64,000 nucleotides of DNA from Alisma plantago-aquatica (GCA_963693085.1 OY856409.1:299378558-299442557), one strand, 5' to 3'; positions 35,409 to 47,600 are shown, counted from the stretch's first letter. The notes: generated from the letters alone by a model not told the origin. Numbers and translations: made by a program.

Positions 35409-35727
35409 GTCCGTCTCTTAATGGTGATCAGGTGAGGGTGTCAGTGAAGGTGTTGAATGGGGTGACAATGGTTGTGATTCCTCTATGCTTGAAGAGTAAT
35501 CTCCTTTCTTTTCTCTCCTTTGGCTGCAAAAAGTACATTCAATCTTTGGGTCTAAGAAATGAACATCTCAAGGCTCCTCTTAAACGATGCATGCAACCTA
35601 CAAAAAAGCAATAATCAAGTGAGAAACACAAAACTAAAAGGTGTCACAAAAATGAAAAATAGAAAAAATGATGACCTAGTCTCAAATACTAATTAACACT
35701 TTTATTCTAACTAAAAAATTTGTATCT

Positions 35728-35744
35728 CCCTGGAAACGATGCCA
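35728..35744 (-). promoter_or_regulatory. Primer binding site of element H
   Basis: Minus strand TGGCATCGTTTCCAGGG, a degenerate tRNA-Asp primer site. Six bases (AAAACT on plus) separate it from the LTR, the same spacing as in A and B. Confidence 0.7.
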
Positions 35745-35750
35745 AAAACT

Positions 35751-36662
35751 TGTTGATTGCCAAAGGCAAGGGATTTTCAAATAATTAAATATCACAACTT
35801 GTCAATCACCCACAAGTATACGGGGTCAATTGTAGTCAAGGTCAAACAATAGGGATCTAGGTTATTTATGCACAAAATTTCTACAATCTATGTCGGTTAC
35901 AATAAAAGGATTGGTTTTGAATCAAACTAAATTTGGAATATGAAAGAAATGAAGTAAAAGAACTAATCACTTAGAGAATGATCAAAATTAGATCAAGAGG
36001 ATCTTAGTTATGGGATTTTACTTCCACATCATAACCCAATAAACAACCACAAATTCCATTTATACTAGTCAATCTTCAGAAGGGTAGGTTGTTATCATCT
36101 AAATACATCTCCCAATGATATAAGATAGTCCTAACCTTATAGCATTCCCATGCATATACACAAATTTGAACAACAACCTAGAATCCTCAACATAACCCTA
36201 GCCATTCACATAGTCAAGGATATGTTGTCAAATCTATTATTCCTTACCTCTTAATATCTCTTCCTAGAAACTAGTAAGAAGCATAAATCATGTAAACATG
36301 ATGTCCAACCATGAATACAAGAAGATAAAAACCATAGCTTATTTTAAAATAGAAGATTAACTAATACCAAAAATGAAATTTGAGTTCACATGAGTCGTGA
36401 CATGGGAGTTACTCTCCCATGCCCAAGAAAAAAAGTTTACTAACTAATGGTGAGGAAATATAGGCACGAATAATAAGTCATTAAAAGAAACATGGGTAGA
36501 GATAGAGGAATAACAAATAAATCTATTGAAGTGAAGAATAGATGAAAATCTCAGATGAAGAGGTGGATATTTGTCTCTACAGTCACTCCTTGCTCCAGTA
36601 ATCTTCTCACTACAGCTTTGGGATGGAATGGAGAAGAGAAATAGATTCAAGGATGGATTCTA
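35751..36662 (-). repeat. 5' LTR of element H, truncated
   Basis: Matches 3696-4630 of the left LTR and stops at about 36662, where the similarity ends abruptly (..GGATTCTACCT). The U3 part, including the motif cluster, is lost, so this copy has no promoter region left. Confidence 0.75.
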
Positions 36663-37309
36663 CCTAAACCCAAGGATAGGAATGGTCTGCAAGCACTAGA
36701 GATCCAACACATGGATCATTTAGCAACCCACCACGACTTACTCCTGCTAACAAAACAAAACCACCCACCTACTTGCATCTGACAAACACCCTCCATTGAA
36801 TCATCCAACATGAATCCACTACCTCTGGCTGCCACTCAGAACCTCAACCCTTCTTCCTCTCCTCTGCAACTTGTACACATTAGGGTATTGAAGAACTCCA
36901 TGATTGTAACATGGGTGATGAGTTAGTAGAACTTGCCATGATAGAAACTAGATTCATCCTCAACCATAGGAGGGAGGGGCATAGCCAATGCATCCCAAGA
37001 GGCAAGGAACTTTGTGATCCCAACTCCCTAGTCACCTCCTTGAGTCTCTATCTCACCTTATAACTCCTTCAAACCGATCACACACTAGACCAACAACCAG
37101 CAAATGTAGCAGCAAACCTTGTCAAGAGACTTTCAATAGAGTAATGGAACAAACATTTGCCAAGCTTTCCCTAATCAGATATAGTCGAGTGAAACTCATA
37201 CCCTGGCCTCCTTGCATCACCTAAAATAATAATATTACCACTTTTATCCTCCCTTAACGTGATATCTTGATCCCCTCCCATTCAGTTGCCATGTCTTCAT
37301 CTTGTTGGC
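36663..37309. other. Unrecognised coding-like remnant, left side of the element B insertion
   Basis: C-rich sequence with short plus-strand frames (e.g. NPSSSPLQLVHIRVLKN near 36855) but no family I recognise. It is split from 50152-50600 by element B. It could be a decayed LINE ORF1, transposase or host gene fragment. Confidence 0.4.
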
Positions 37310-38923
37310 TGACGTGTATTTTACTACGCGCTTAAACGCAAGTATACGCGTCGAGTAATATAGGCCTTTGTGAGGCCCGAGTCGAACTCAGGGACATGTG
37401 AATTATTGGAGACTTCTACTAACTAATCGCAATCAGCTAGGCCGAATAACAAAGTAAGGTTTGTTGTCAAAATTAAAAGAAAATAAAATGAAACAATGAA
37501 AACAATTGATTAAAGGTTAATTTAATCAATTCAAAAGGATATCTTTAGGATTGCGGTTTCGCCGCGGGTCAACATTGTATTAGGTTTTATATAATTCCTC
37601 ACTCTTCTCTCTCTATCCGGGTAGTGGCCTGAAAACAGAATTACCCACTGTCGTGGTGTAACTCACTACTTAGGTTTAGGTTGATTCCACCGTCGTAATA
37701 ATCATTCCCCTAAACTAAGCGCATTATAAACGATCTCTCAGTTCCCACCATTAATTTTACAACTCCTTTGTCAAGGGTTTTATTGATTAATGTAGGTTTC
37801 ATCTCTTTTCAACCGTTAATCCTTCTGTCGAAGTGATTAAGGGCATTAAGCTATTATTATGGTGATCAAGCATAACAATATATATGGAGAAAATGAAACT
37901 ATACCACGGATTTGAGAGAGAAAATATGAATTATCAATATAAAATTGTCATACAATGCATTCCCGTGCTACTCTCGGTCCTAAAGATGGAGGGTTTTAGC
38001 CTCTCATGTTCATCTCGCACGAATACATGGTAGAAATAGGGGAATTCATAAGAAAAACGTGAAACAAGTGGGAAAACCCCTGAATGGAGAAGAACCGGCA
38101 GATCCTTGGCGTAGAATACGAGCTTCCCTGCCTGTCGGTGGTGGAATTCGTCTTCGACAGCATCCGAATCACCCGGGATGAGCTTCTGGCCTCCGTTCTC
38201 CTTTTTCTCCTTCCTCGGCACTCGTGCAATGCAAAATCCAATGATCCCCTCGTGTGGGCGGCCGTCATTAGGTATAAGTCCCTAATTAGGTCGTCAAATA
38301 ACTCCAGCCGTCCGATCGAGATCAAAACGAATCCAACGCATATCTGCCGGCGTCGATACCATCGACGCGGGTCGATGGTATCGACCCAGCGTATTAGCGG
38401 CAGCTTTCTTTTCTTTTCGTCTGAGCACCTGTGGTCATCTCGATACCATCGACTTGGGTCGATGGTATCGACTCTCCTTAGCGTCGGTTGTTGTCGTTTA
38501 GCGACGTTGTAGCCTCAATGTGTCGATGGCATCGACTTGGGTCGATGGTATCGACGGATTCCTCGCCAGCAATCTGAAGGGATCTCGATACCATCCACTT
38601 GAGTGTCGATGGTATCGACTCTGTGCTGCTCCTCTCGTCTGGCAATCTATGGCTTGGTCGATGGTATCGACTTCCGTCGATGGTATCGACGGAAGCAGAT
38701 ACTTGTTTTTCCTGAAATTCCACAACAAGACCAAGTAAATCCACACAAATTATGATAATATGATAAATAATGCTCAAAATGGTAAAACAAAGGGGATTTG
38801 ACATAGAATGATGGCAAAGACCGAAATGAGTGAATTATGCAATATTATCCATAAAAATGAGTAATTAGAGCACAAAACACATATGAAAAAGGTCTATAAA
38901 TGCGTTTCAAAATCATCGCATCA
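37310..38923 (-). repeat. 3' LTR of element B
   Basis: Starts TGACGTGTATT (TGCCGTGTATT in the other copy), ends ..ATCGCATCA. U3 is on the right. The palindromic motif array is at 38352-38690, about 233 nt from the U3 end. The long frames in this region (e.g. 38084-38512) are repeated in the other LTR and run through the motif array; they are not genes. Confidence 0.9.
38352..38690. repeat. Palindromic U3 motif array of element B, left LTR
   Basis: Ten copies of the 15-mer GTCGATACCATCGAC or its reverse complement, mostly arranged as five pairs separated by 3-8 bases. Each 15-mer is itself a palindrome (GTCGAT...ATCGAC) around an asymmetric centre ACC/GGT. Three of the pairs are inverted. Confidence 0.85.
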
Positions 38924-38937
38924 AACTCCCCTAAGCT
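38924..38937 (-). promoter_or_regulatory. Polypurine tract of element B
   Basis: Plus strand AACTCCCCTAAGCT beside the LTR edge; a purine run on the element strand. Confidence 0.8.
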
Positions 38938-40386
38938 TGAACATTGCTCGCCCTCGAGCAACTGATCCTTAGAATAGAATTGCAGATGTCAACTAAAAAT
39001 CAACACACCAACCCACATCCCATGTGACTCCCACTGAACGTTCTCAACCCGGCCTTCTCTAACCACACAACAGTAATTACCCTAAAGGCGACAATAATCA
39101 TCAATAAGAGAAATTATCCTTCAAACCGATGAACACTATCACATAAGGCAGTTAACATATTAAAATTCGCCGATTCAGCATTGGTGCATCTTGTGATCGC
39201 CTACACTACATTGCTCGCCCTAACTACCATCTACACGGAAGCAGTTCTCCTGATAATCATTAGTGAGGAGAAATTCACGGTGGCCTACCAATCCGAGCAA
39301 CGGGTGGATGGAATGGGTGGTTCATGGAAGAACTTGGAAGTATTGCACAGTTCAAATATGCATAAAACAAAATGTCCTACGTGATGCAAATGCACAATAA
39401 AAATGCCCTAATGCCTAATTTGGGTGAAATGATGCATGCCCTAACCTTCCACCTCAAAATGAGATGGAAATCTACTGAAGCCACATCATGTACTCAGTTT
39501 TCCTGTAATGCGAGTGATGTCATGTTCCTTTCTCCCTCTTGTTCCATTTCCTTCTAAATTCTCTTTCTTTTTTTTTCTTTTTTTTCTCTTTCTTTCTTTT
39601 TAGCCCACATATCCATAATTGCTTAGAGATACATGTATTGGGCTGTTTTCTTCATGATTGGAAATCTTTGCAATATTTTGAAGGTATGGAACAGTTTAGA
39701 TCACTTTTGAGGAAAAATTGAGATACATGATGTACTTTATGCATGATAAACATGAAAGTCATGAGTGCAACTACATGGAATGCACCTAAAGGTGATGTGC
39801 ATGAATCCCTATATTTTTCTCTTTTTATGCAAAAGTATAGAAAATATCAATGCAATTCCTATCTAAATGCTATGCACACAAGAAAAAATTAAAACTGTAC
39901 TTTACTTCCAGTTCTTAGGTGGATTATGGAAAAATGACATGGAATGATCACAAGATTAAATGACTGAACCTTAGAAAGATATTATGTGTCCCTCCTCACT
40001 GACCTCTGTAATGGTTTGGAGGGTTCTCTCTTACATCCAATTAAGGTCTCATTACCATTTGGTTAGGTTAGGCTCAAACAACCGTTACTATCCACTTTTC
40101 ATGAGTCAATGGGAGTATAGGTGTGACATATTGTTTTAAAGTTGACATAATCAATCATTTTCCTAGGATAAGCTCCCCAAGGACAACCAAGTCAAGCTAT
40201 CCAAAAGACACAAAAATTTTAAAATTCCCTTAAATTTCCCATGAATACACAGTGAGATGACAACTTTTACGACATCCACAGTTACACTAGATAGATGTGG
40301 ATCCTAAACAAAAAACTAAAAATGCAAAAACAAATAGCAAAACAAAAACTAAAAACAACAAAAGAAAAGATAGAGTTGTTCCAGCT
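38938..40386. other. 3' non-coding region of element B
   Basis: No gene seen. It contains a long pyrimidine tract at about 39556-39603 (purine-rich on the element strand). It lies between the two polypurine-like tracts. Confidence 0.5.
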
Positions 40387-40403
40387 ACCCCCCTAAGCTT
40401 GAA
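40387..40403 (-). promoter_or_regulatory. Second polypurine-like tract of element B
   Basis: ACCCCCCTAAGCTTGAA repeats the core of the LTR-adjacent tract (CTCCCCTAAGCTTGAA at 38926). It lies 57 bases beyond the stop of the accessory gene. Confidence 0.55.
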
Positions 40404-40460
40404 TTCGACTATGGCCTCATAGTCAAAAACAAACTTAAGAGTGGAACAGAGATACCCTGA

Positions 40461-41916
40461 TCATTCTGGTGGAGGCGGAGGCGGGTACTGTGGGGCCGTA
40501 GGATCCCAAGAAGGATACTCCCCCTGGAAGCTCGGATCGTAATGGGTCCTCGGCGGAGGCTGTGGATAGCCTCCAAAGTAGCTCTGACTCCAGTAATGGT
40601 CGTAAAAGGGCTCATGTTGCATCTCCATTCTTTGCAACCGATTGTGTATTTGTTGTTGGTTTTCAAGGAGGAGACGTTCATTCTTGAACATCGCCCTTTG
40701 GTTGTCAAGTAACCGGTTCGTAGTATCCTGAATACCGGTATACATCTCTAGATGCTACTGTTGTGTCTGATGTATGTCCTGCAGCATCGTGTACATTCCT
40801 TGCATTGAGTAGACATCCTCGCCTGGCTGCGAGGGCTGTGGTGATGGCGGCTGGGGCTGTGATGATGAAGACGCACCCGGATGCATCCTAGGACGCTTCC
40901 GTGGTGCTACTCGTGCGCGAAGAGGTGTGAAAGCCTCCTCTTCCTCCTCAGCCTCGCCTTCTTGGTCGTCATTACCGCCTTCTTCTTCTTCATCGGACTC
41001 GACGGCTATGATCGGCCACCGGAAGTGCTGGGCTCCCTCGATGTGGAAGACGGCGTCCGGCAGTGCGCACTCTTGATAAGCATGGTTGACGTGGCAGTGT
41101 GCATACGCCAACCCATCCCGGAGAAGGATAAGGTTTGAACGGTACTCCTCTTCACCGCCAGGACGCGCTACAGAAAGAACGCACCCCAGTTGCATTCTTG
41201 TCGCTTCAGGAGCATGTAGAGGAAGAAAAGATCGCTCTCCTGAAACTTGCTCAATGCTAAATCGCTCCGAGCAAAGAACGTAAGGCTCAACATCCGGTGT
41301 AAGACCCGGACGAAGGGATGCTCGAAGTCCGCTACCGCAGCATTGTGGTAGCTCACTGTCTTTCCCGCCGGCACTGTGACTAGCTCGACGAAGATCTTGT
41401 CGTAGTCGGTGCGGGAATCTGGGCGTCGGTGATCATGTTGGGAGTGGTTCCAGTTAAAGATGTTGTTGAACTGCTTAAGAGTGATGTTGTAGTTGATGTT
41501 GAACGGCCGGAAGGACACCCTCCCCTTGATCCACTCACGGTCCGACGCCACCACATCGTTGGGTACGACGCAGACGTCGAGAGACGCCATAAACTCCGCC
41601 ACCAATTCCTTGTAGGTGGGCCATTCGCCGAAGAACGGCTGCCCATCCGCATGGCGCTCCAGCTCGCCTGTTCTTATGCTGTGTGGCGTGCTTGACACTT
41701 CAGCACATAGGCCAAGTTGGCCTCGAATCCCAGATCACGGATCATTCCCCGGTCCACATACCGGGCCGGCTCGATCTTCCGCTTCATGATCTCCTCATAG
41801 ACCTTCTTCACCTCCGCGGAAGGGTGAGCCAGGTGCGGACGTGAGACTGAAGCAGTAGGGGGTGGAACAAACTCCACAATCTCGTGTGAGGATGATGATC
41901 CGGCGGCGTGCACCAT
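40461..41916 (-). pseudogene. ATHILA-type accessory (env-position) gene of element B, broken
   Basis: The gene starts MVHAAGSSSSHEIVEF at 41916. The first part (VYEEIMKRKIEPARYVD, LGFEANLAYVLK) and, after a frame change near 41690, WPTYKELVAEFMASLDV, FNINYNITLKQFNNIF and SDLFFLYMLLKRQECNW resemble the ATHILA ORF domain of plant Ty3 elements. A second frame change near 41180 leads to an acidic stretch (ESDEEEEGGNDDQEGEAEE), a basic patch (RKRPRMHPG), a glutamine-rich segment and a proline-rich tail. A TAG near 40746 interrupts QTQQ..HLEMYTG. Total about 485 codons. I see no signal peptide or membrane segment, so an envelope role is doubtful; acidic, basic and Gln/Pro-rich parts would suit a nuclear protein. 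Function unknown. Confidence 0.7.
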
Positions 41917-42096
41917 TGTTGCAAGAAAGATGGGATTAGACGAAGAGAGCTCGGGGAAGATGGAGAAGTGATTCTCCGCTCAGTGAAGATCCCTGCTCGA
42001 TGTCGCTTCTCTTCAGTCTTGGATGGCTCGGGGGAGTGCTCGGCGCAAAAGAGGATGTTTTCTCTGAAGGTGTGACGTCAAATGACGTTGCAAGTC

Positions 42097-42106
42097 TCCT
42101 TAAATA
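42097..42106 (-). promoter_or_regulatory. TATA-like word between motif array and accessory gene, element B
   Basis: Minus strand CTATTTAAGG, about 185 nt upstream of the accessory ATG and about 30 nt downstream of the motif array. Consistent with an internal promoter but not proof of one. Confidence 0.35.
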
Positions 42107-42132
42107 GACTTGGCCGGCGCTACTGTCGACCC

Positions 42133-42676
42133 GTCGATACCATCGACTCGGGTCGATGGTATCGACACGTCTCGATGCTATCCGCCTCCCTCACGAGTAT
42201 CGACGGTTGATGTTTGTTGGATCGGGAAACCCGGATTGCTGACCTGTCGATACCATCGACGCAAGTCGATAGTATCGACGTAGCACCCGGATCGCTGATG
42301 TGGATTCGCGATCGTCGTCGATGTCTTTGCGCGGATCGGTGACATGGATGTCGATACGATCGACAAGGGTCGATGGTATCGACTTGCTTTTATTGCGACA
42401 CCACCACTTCTTCAATTCAACATGTGATCATGTCGATACCATCGACGAGGCCGTCGATGGTATCGAGTTGACTGAGCAAAAATCTTCTGAACTTCTCCAG
42501 AGATCTCGATGGTATCGACTGGTGTGTCGATACTATCGACATTTTTATTGCGACCTGCCAGAAGGTATGTCGATACCATCGACAGTGGCGTCGATAGTAT
42601 CGACTCAGTGCGATTTTTGCAGCTGTCAACCTGAACCCATGTCGATACCATCGACCAGTGTGTCGATGGTATCGAC
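42133..42676. repeat. Internal palindromic motif array of element B
   Basis: Seven clear pairs of the GTCGATACCATCGAC motif and its reverse complement, with single-base variants at the centre (ACT, ACG, AGT), plus a few half sites. Same unit as in the LTRs. It lies between the pol stop (42852) and the accessory gene start (41916). Confidence 0.85.
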
Positions 42677-42851
42677 CCTGCCTGTGCCTGCACATTGAAC
42701 AAATGGATCAAGGTATCTTCTTTACACTAAAATTAAACAAAATAAAAGCAATCTATGACTAAAATTAACCTATCCTAATGTACCAATGGTTGGGTTGCCT
42801 CCCAACAAGCGCCCTTCTTTAACGTCTTAGGCTAGACGTCTTCCCATCATC

Positions 42852-44642
42852 TCATTCATCCACAAGTGTAATGAGTTTGACCTCATTCACTTTTCTCTTG
42901 TAGTTTTCACCAAAATACAACTTTAAGCGTTGCCCGTTCACCAAGAACGTGGCATCTCCATCACGCACAAGAATCGCACCGTGCGGTCTCACCTCTTCCA
43001 CTACAAAGGGTCCACTCCACCGGGACTTCAGCTTCCCGGTATGTAATTTGAGACGGGAGTTAAACAATAGAACATTGTCTCCCTTCTTGAACGTGCGCAT
43101 CTCAATATGTCGGTCGTGGATCAGCTTTGTGCGCTCCTTGTAGATGCAGGCATTCTCATATGTCGTCATGCGTAACTCGTCTAATTCGTTCAATTCGAAC
43201 ATCCTCTTTTTCCCCGCTTCATCATAACTCAAGTTCAGCCTTCTTAGCGCCCAATGGGCCTTGTGCTCCAACTCCACCGGAAAGTGGCAAGCCCGGCCAT
43301 ACGCCAACCTAAAAGGCGTGGTGCCTATAGGTGTTTTGTACGCCGTTCTATACGCCCAAAGTGCGTCCGGTAGTAGGGCACTCCAATTTTTTCTTGTGGA
43401 TGCCACTGTCCATTCTAGAATCTTCTTGATTTCCCGATTTGAAACCTCCACCTGTCCTTGCGTTTGTGGATGATATGGGGTGCCGATGTTGTGCTTGACC
43501 CCATATTTCTTCAAAAGTGTCGAAAATTTCTAATTCCGGAAATGCGTGCCTCCATCACTTATGATCATTCGGGGTATCCCGAACCTACAGAATATATTTT
43601 CTTTCACAAACATGCACACTACATTCGAATCATTAGTCCTTGTGGGGATTGCTTCCACCCACTTCGACACATAATCAACAGCAAGCAAGATATATAAATT
43701 TGAATTTGAGGACACAAAGGGTCCCATGAAGTCTATGCCCCATAAGTCAAATACCTCAACTTCCTGAAATACATTCAGGGGCATCTCTGGTCTCCTTGAA
43801 ATGTTACCTGCGCGCTGGCACGGGTCACATTGCCTCACAAAATCATAGGCATCCCGGAACAAAGTTGGCCAATAAAGGCCGCTTTCCAACACTTTGGCTG
43901 CTGTCCGTGAACTAGCATGGTGTCCTCCCGTAGGCGACGCATGGCAGTGGTGGAGAACACTCTCGTACTCCACCTCCGGCACACACCTACGAAGAATACC
44001 ATCCCTGCACTGCTTCAAAAGAATTGGGTCATCCCAAAAATAGTATCTCAAAGAATGAAAGAATTTCTTTTTCTCTTGATAAGACCAGTCTTCTGGGATG
44101 ATCCCGCAAGCCAAATAGTTAACAATATTAGCAAACCATGGTTCCTTAGAATCAATTTTCAAAAGTTGTTCATCGGGGAATGTCTCGGTTATGGGTATGT
44201 GTAAACCTTGTTCATCTACCCTTTCTAACCTAGACAAGTGGTCATCCACCACATTTTCAATTCCTGACTTGTCCTTGATTTCAATATCAAATTCTTGTAA
44301 AAGCAAAATCCACCTAATGAGTCTAGGCTTTGCATCCTTTTTCTCCATCAAATATTTTATCGCAGCGTGATCGGTCCACACAACTACTTTAGAACCCACT
44401 AAGTACTGCCGAAATTTTTCAAAAGCAAACACGACGGAAAGTAACTCTTTTTCTGTAGTTGTATAGTTCAATTGAGCATCATTAAGTGTTTTGGAGGCGT
44501 AGAAAATCACAACGGGCTTATTATCTACCATTTGCCCCAAAACGGCTCCCACTGCATAATCGGAAGCGTCGCACATCAATTCGAATGGTTTTGTCCAATC
44601 CGGCGTTTGAACAACCAGAGCCGAAATCAACTTTTCTTTCAA
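42852..44642 (-). pseudogene. RNase H and integrase of element B, one nonsense codon
   Basis: Continues the polyprotein after the frameshift. RNase [43 protein letters not shown]. Integrase zinc region: [14 protein letters not shown] with CDPCQRAG. Core: [26 protein letters not shown] in its expected place, ISDGGTHF and [20 protein letters not shown] (the DDE acidic residues are present). C-terminal domain: [27 protein letters not shown] at 43530-43532 interrupts the frame after THFRN; the frame is otherwise continuous across it. The chain ends at 42852 with no chromodomain, as expected for the Athila branch. Confidence 0.9.
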
Positions 44643-47600
44643 AACTTCGAATGCGTGAAGACACTTATCATTGAAATCAAAACTGCATCTTTTTCCAACA
44701 ATTCGGATAAAGGTTTTGCGATTTTAGAAAAATCCTTGATGAATCGCCGATAAAACCCGGTGTGTCCCAAAAAGCTTCTCACCCCTTTTACGGAATTAGG
44801 TGGGGGTAGCTTAGAAATCACCTCAATTTTTACGGGGTCTACCTCAAGACCCTTGCTAGACACCTTGTGTCCTAGCACTATTCCTTCCGTCACCATCATG
44901 TGACATTTCTCCCAATTGAGGACCAAGTGTGTGTCCTCGCACCGCTGAAGCACCTTGTCCAAGTTATATAGACACTCATCAAAAGACGCCCCATAAACTG
45001 AGAAGTCATCCATGAAAACCTCAAGACAACGCTCCACCATGTCAGAGAATATGGCGAGCATGCAGCGTTGAAACGTTGCCGGTGCATTACATAATCCAAA
45101 CGGCATCCGTCGGTAAGCAAAAGTCCCGTAGGGACAAGTGAACGTAGACTTCTCTTGATCCAAAGGATCAATAGAAATCTGGTTATACCCCGAATACCCA
45201 TCCAGAAAACAAAAATGCGACCGTCCGGCAAGACGTTCCAAAATCTGATCAATGAATGGCAAAGGAAAATGATCTTTAAGAGTTGCGGCATTCAATCGGC
45301 GGTAGTCAATGCAAACACGCCACCCGGTTACCAATCGGGTGGTGACAGGTTCATTCAACAGATTTGTAGTAACAGTAATTCCCCCCTTTTTAGGGACTAC
45401 CTGTGTGGGACTCACCCACGTCGAATCTGATATGGCATATATGATCCCTGCAGCAAGAAGTTTTATGACTTCCTTCTTCACAACCTCCATCATGCTCGGA
45501 TTCAAATGTCTTTGAGGCTGGATGACTGGTTTGGCTCCCTCCTCAAGCCGAATCTTATGCTGACAAAGTGTAGGGGAGATCCCCTTGATGTCTGCAACAG
45601 ACCACCCAAAAGCTCCACGGTGGTTCTTGAGCACTATCAGTAATTGCTCCTTCTCATCCGCACTCAAGTAAGCAGATACAATCACTGGTAACTTGTCCTT
45701 CTCAGCTAGAAAGACGTACTTAAGATGCGGGGGCAGTGGTTTCAACTCCAACTCAGGCGGACAAATAAGAGATGATTGCAGCGGTGGGGGAAGTGTACCT
45801 AAATCTTCATAGTGCCTCGTGTAAAAACATGGAAGCATCTGAAGCATTTTGGCGCACTCCTTGAGTGAAGTACTCCGCATCCAATCATATGTGACATTTA
45901 ACAAACACGCCTCCAACGGCAATTCTGGATATGCATCAAAAACTAAAGTAATGATCACCTCATCCTCCCAAGAAGGTGGAATGTCCTCATTCTCATCATT
46001 CGGAAACCCAACAGCTTTGCATAAAGAAACAACTTTAGTTTTCTCCATAATGTCCACAACTAAGGTTCCATTATCCATCTTACTCATCACATGAGCCATG
46101 TCCAAGAATGGCTTCCCAAGGCAAAGGGAGATATTGTGCTCCACATGTTTCACCATGTTACAGTGTGCTTTTGCTTTAGTAGGCGCATTGCTAGTGGGCA
46201 TGACCATCTCAAAGCGATCATCCGCAATGCCCAAGGTCAAGCGACCTCTCCCCATCTCCAAGATCATATCAGCTGTAGCTTGGAATGGGCGTCCAAGTAG
46301 CAACTCATTGCCATGCTCGTCCTGCATTTCCATAACCACGAAATCAGCCGGAAAAACAAATCGGTCCACCTTTACCAAGACATCTTCGCAGATTCCATAA
46401 GGTTTCACCACGAAATTATCGGCCAATTGGATAGTCATGTTGCTTGGCCTTGACTCCTTTAATCCCAACTTTTTAAATGTAGAAAGGGGCATCAAATTGA
46501 TGCTTGCCCTAGAATCACATAGTGCTTCTCCGAATTTGAACTTCCCGATAAAACAAGAAATATTGAAACAACCGGGGTCCTGTCTCTTCGGCGGCAAAGT
46601 GCCCATAATGAAAGCACTCACTTGCTCCTTCAGCACCACGACCTCAGTGTCGGGTATTTTCCTCTTCTTGGTGATGACATCTTTTAGGAACTTCCCATAT
46701 GACGGGATTTGCTCAATCGCCTCCAACAACGGAATATTTACCGATAACTTCCTAAAGCTGTCCAGAAATTTCTTAAATTGTGCATCCACCTTCCTTGCCT
46801 TTGCGCTATTGGGATAGGGGACCGGAACAGTATGTGTCCTTTGATGAGGTGGCACATAGGGTGTCAATTTTTGCGGTTCCTCCTCAGCAGCTTGTTCTTC
46901 ATTACCATTCTCAGCTATATCTTCAGCTTGCCCTGTGACAGGTGTGGGCTGCTCCTTGATGATTGCATCTTCAACTTTGTCCTGCGGTGTGCTTGTGTCA
47001 TCCGCCCTTGGATTCAACACTTTCTTACCGCTCCTCAGTAGGATGGCCTTGGCCTGCTGGTTTCCCCCGGGAACATTGGTGTTCCCCGGAAAACCCGAAT
47101 GTGCTGGCTTCTTCAAACTTGCAATTTCAGCCGCCATCTGCGCCATGGAAGTCTCTATGGTTCTCATTTGAGCCCCATGACTCTGCAAAGTCTGCCCAAA
47201 TTGGTTCATAAATTCACCATGTTGCTTGATTTGTTGCCCAAATGTGTTCATTAACTCCTGGTTTTGTTTGATGACCTGATTGAGAAACTCCGTGCTCTTG
47301 TCCTCTGTGGCTGGTGCAGGCTTGGCATCCGGATCCTGCAGAAAATTGTTCGGATCCTTCCATGAGAACTTTTTGTCCTTTCGCCATGAATAGTCATTGT
47401 TCCTGTACCCTTGATGTTGCCTCATGTACTTGACTTGAGCCTCCTCCTCGGACTCATTGTCTTCCTTCTGCAGTAGCTTCTTTGCGAGAAGATCCATCTT
47501 CTCATTTAACTCTCTCATTGCCTTGGACTCACTGGCAACTCTTGCTTGCTCAACTGGGCTTCTCTCTCTTTCTCCCCAGGATTTCTTTCGTGCCATGTTC

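Larger units (their letters stand above)
3696..36662 (-). mobile_element. Athila-like Ty3/gypsy element H, old, with four nested insertions
   Basis: A single LTR retrotransposon read right to left. It has a truncated 5' LTR (35751-36662), tRNA-Asp-type primer site (35728-35744), gag (35408-34875, resumed at 25729), protease and RT (to 22741), RNase H-integrase (16444-15781 and 12240-11350), a spacer with motif repeats, a degenerate ATHILA-type accessory gene, the polypurine tract at 5443 and the 3' LTR (3696-5442). Coding similarity resumes across every insertion, which is the main evidence that the parts belong together. Without the inserts the element is about 12 kb. All genes carry many stops and frameshifts. 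The left flank is AGTCT; the matching duplicate is lost because the right LTR is truncated. Confidence 0.85.

Noticed and set aside
38084..38512. 142-codon frame, repeated in part at 49288-49740
   Set aside because: Repeated because it is in the two LTRs of element B; it runs through the palindromic array and has no recognisable domain.
42133..42676. Regularly spaced repeats resembling a CRISPR array
   Set aside because: Plant nuclear context, units are paired palindromes with very short spacers, and the same units lie in the LTRs of the element.
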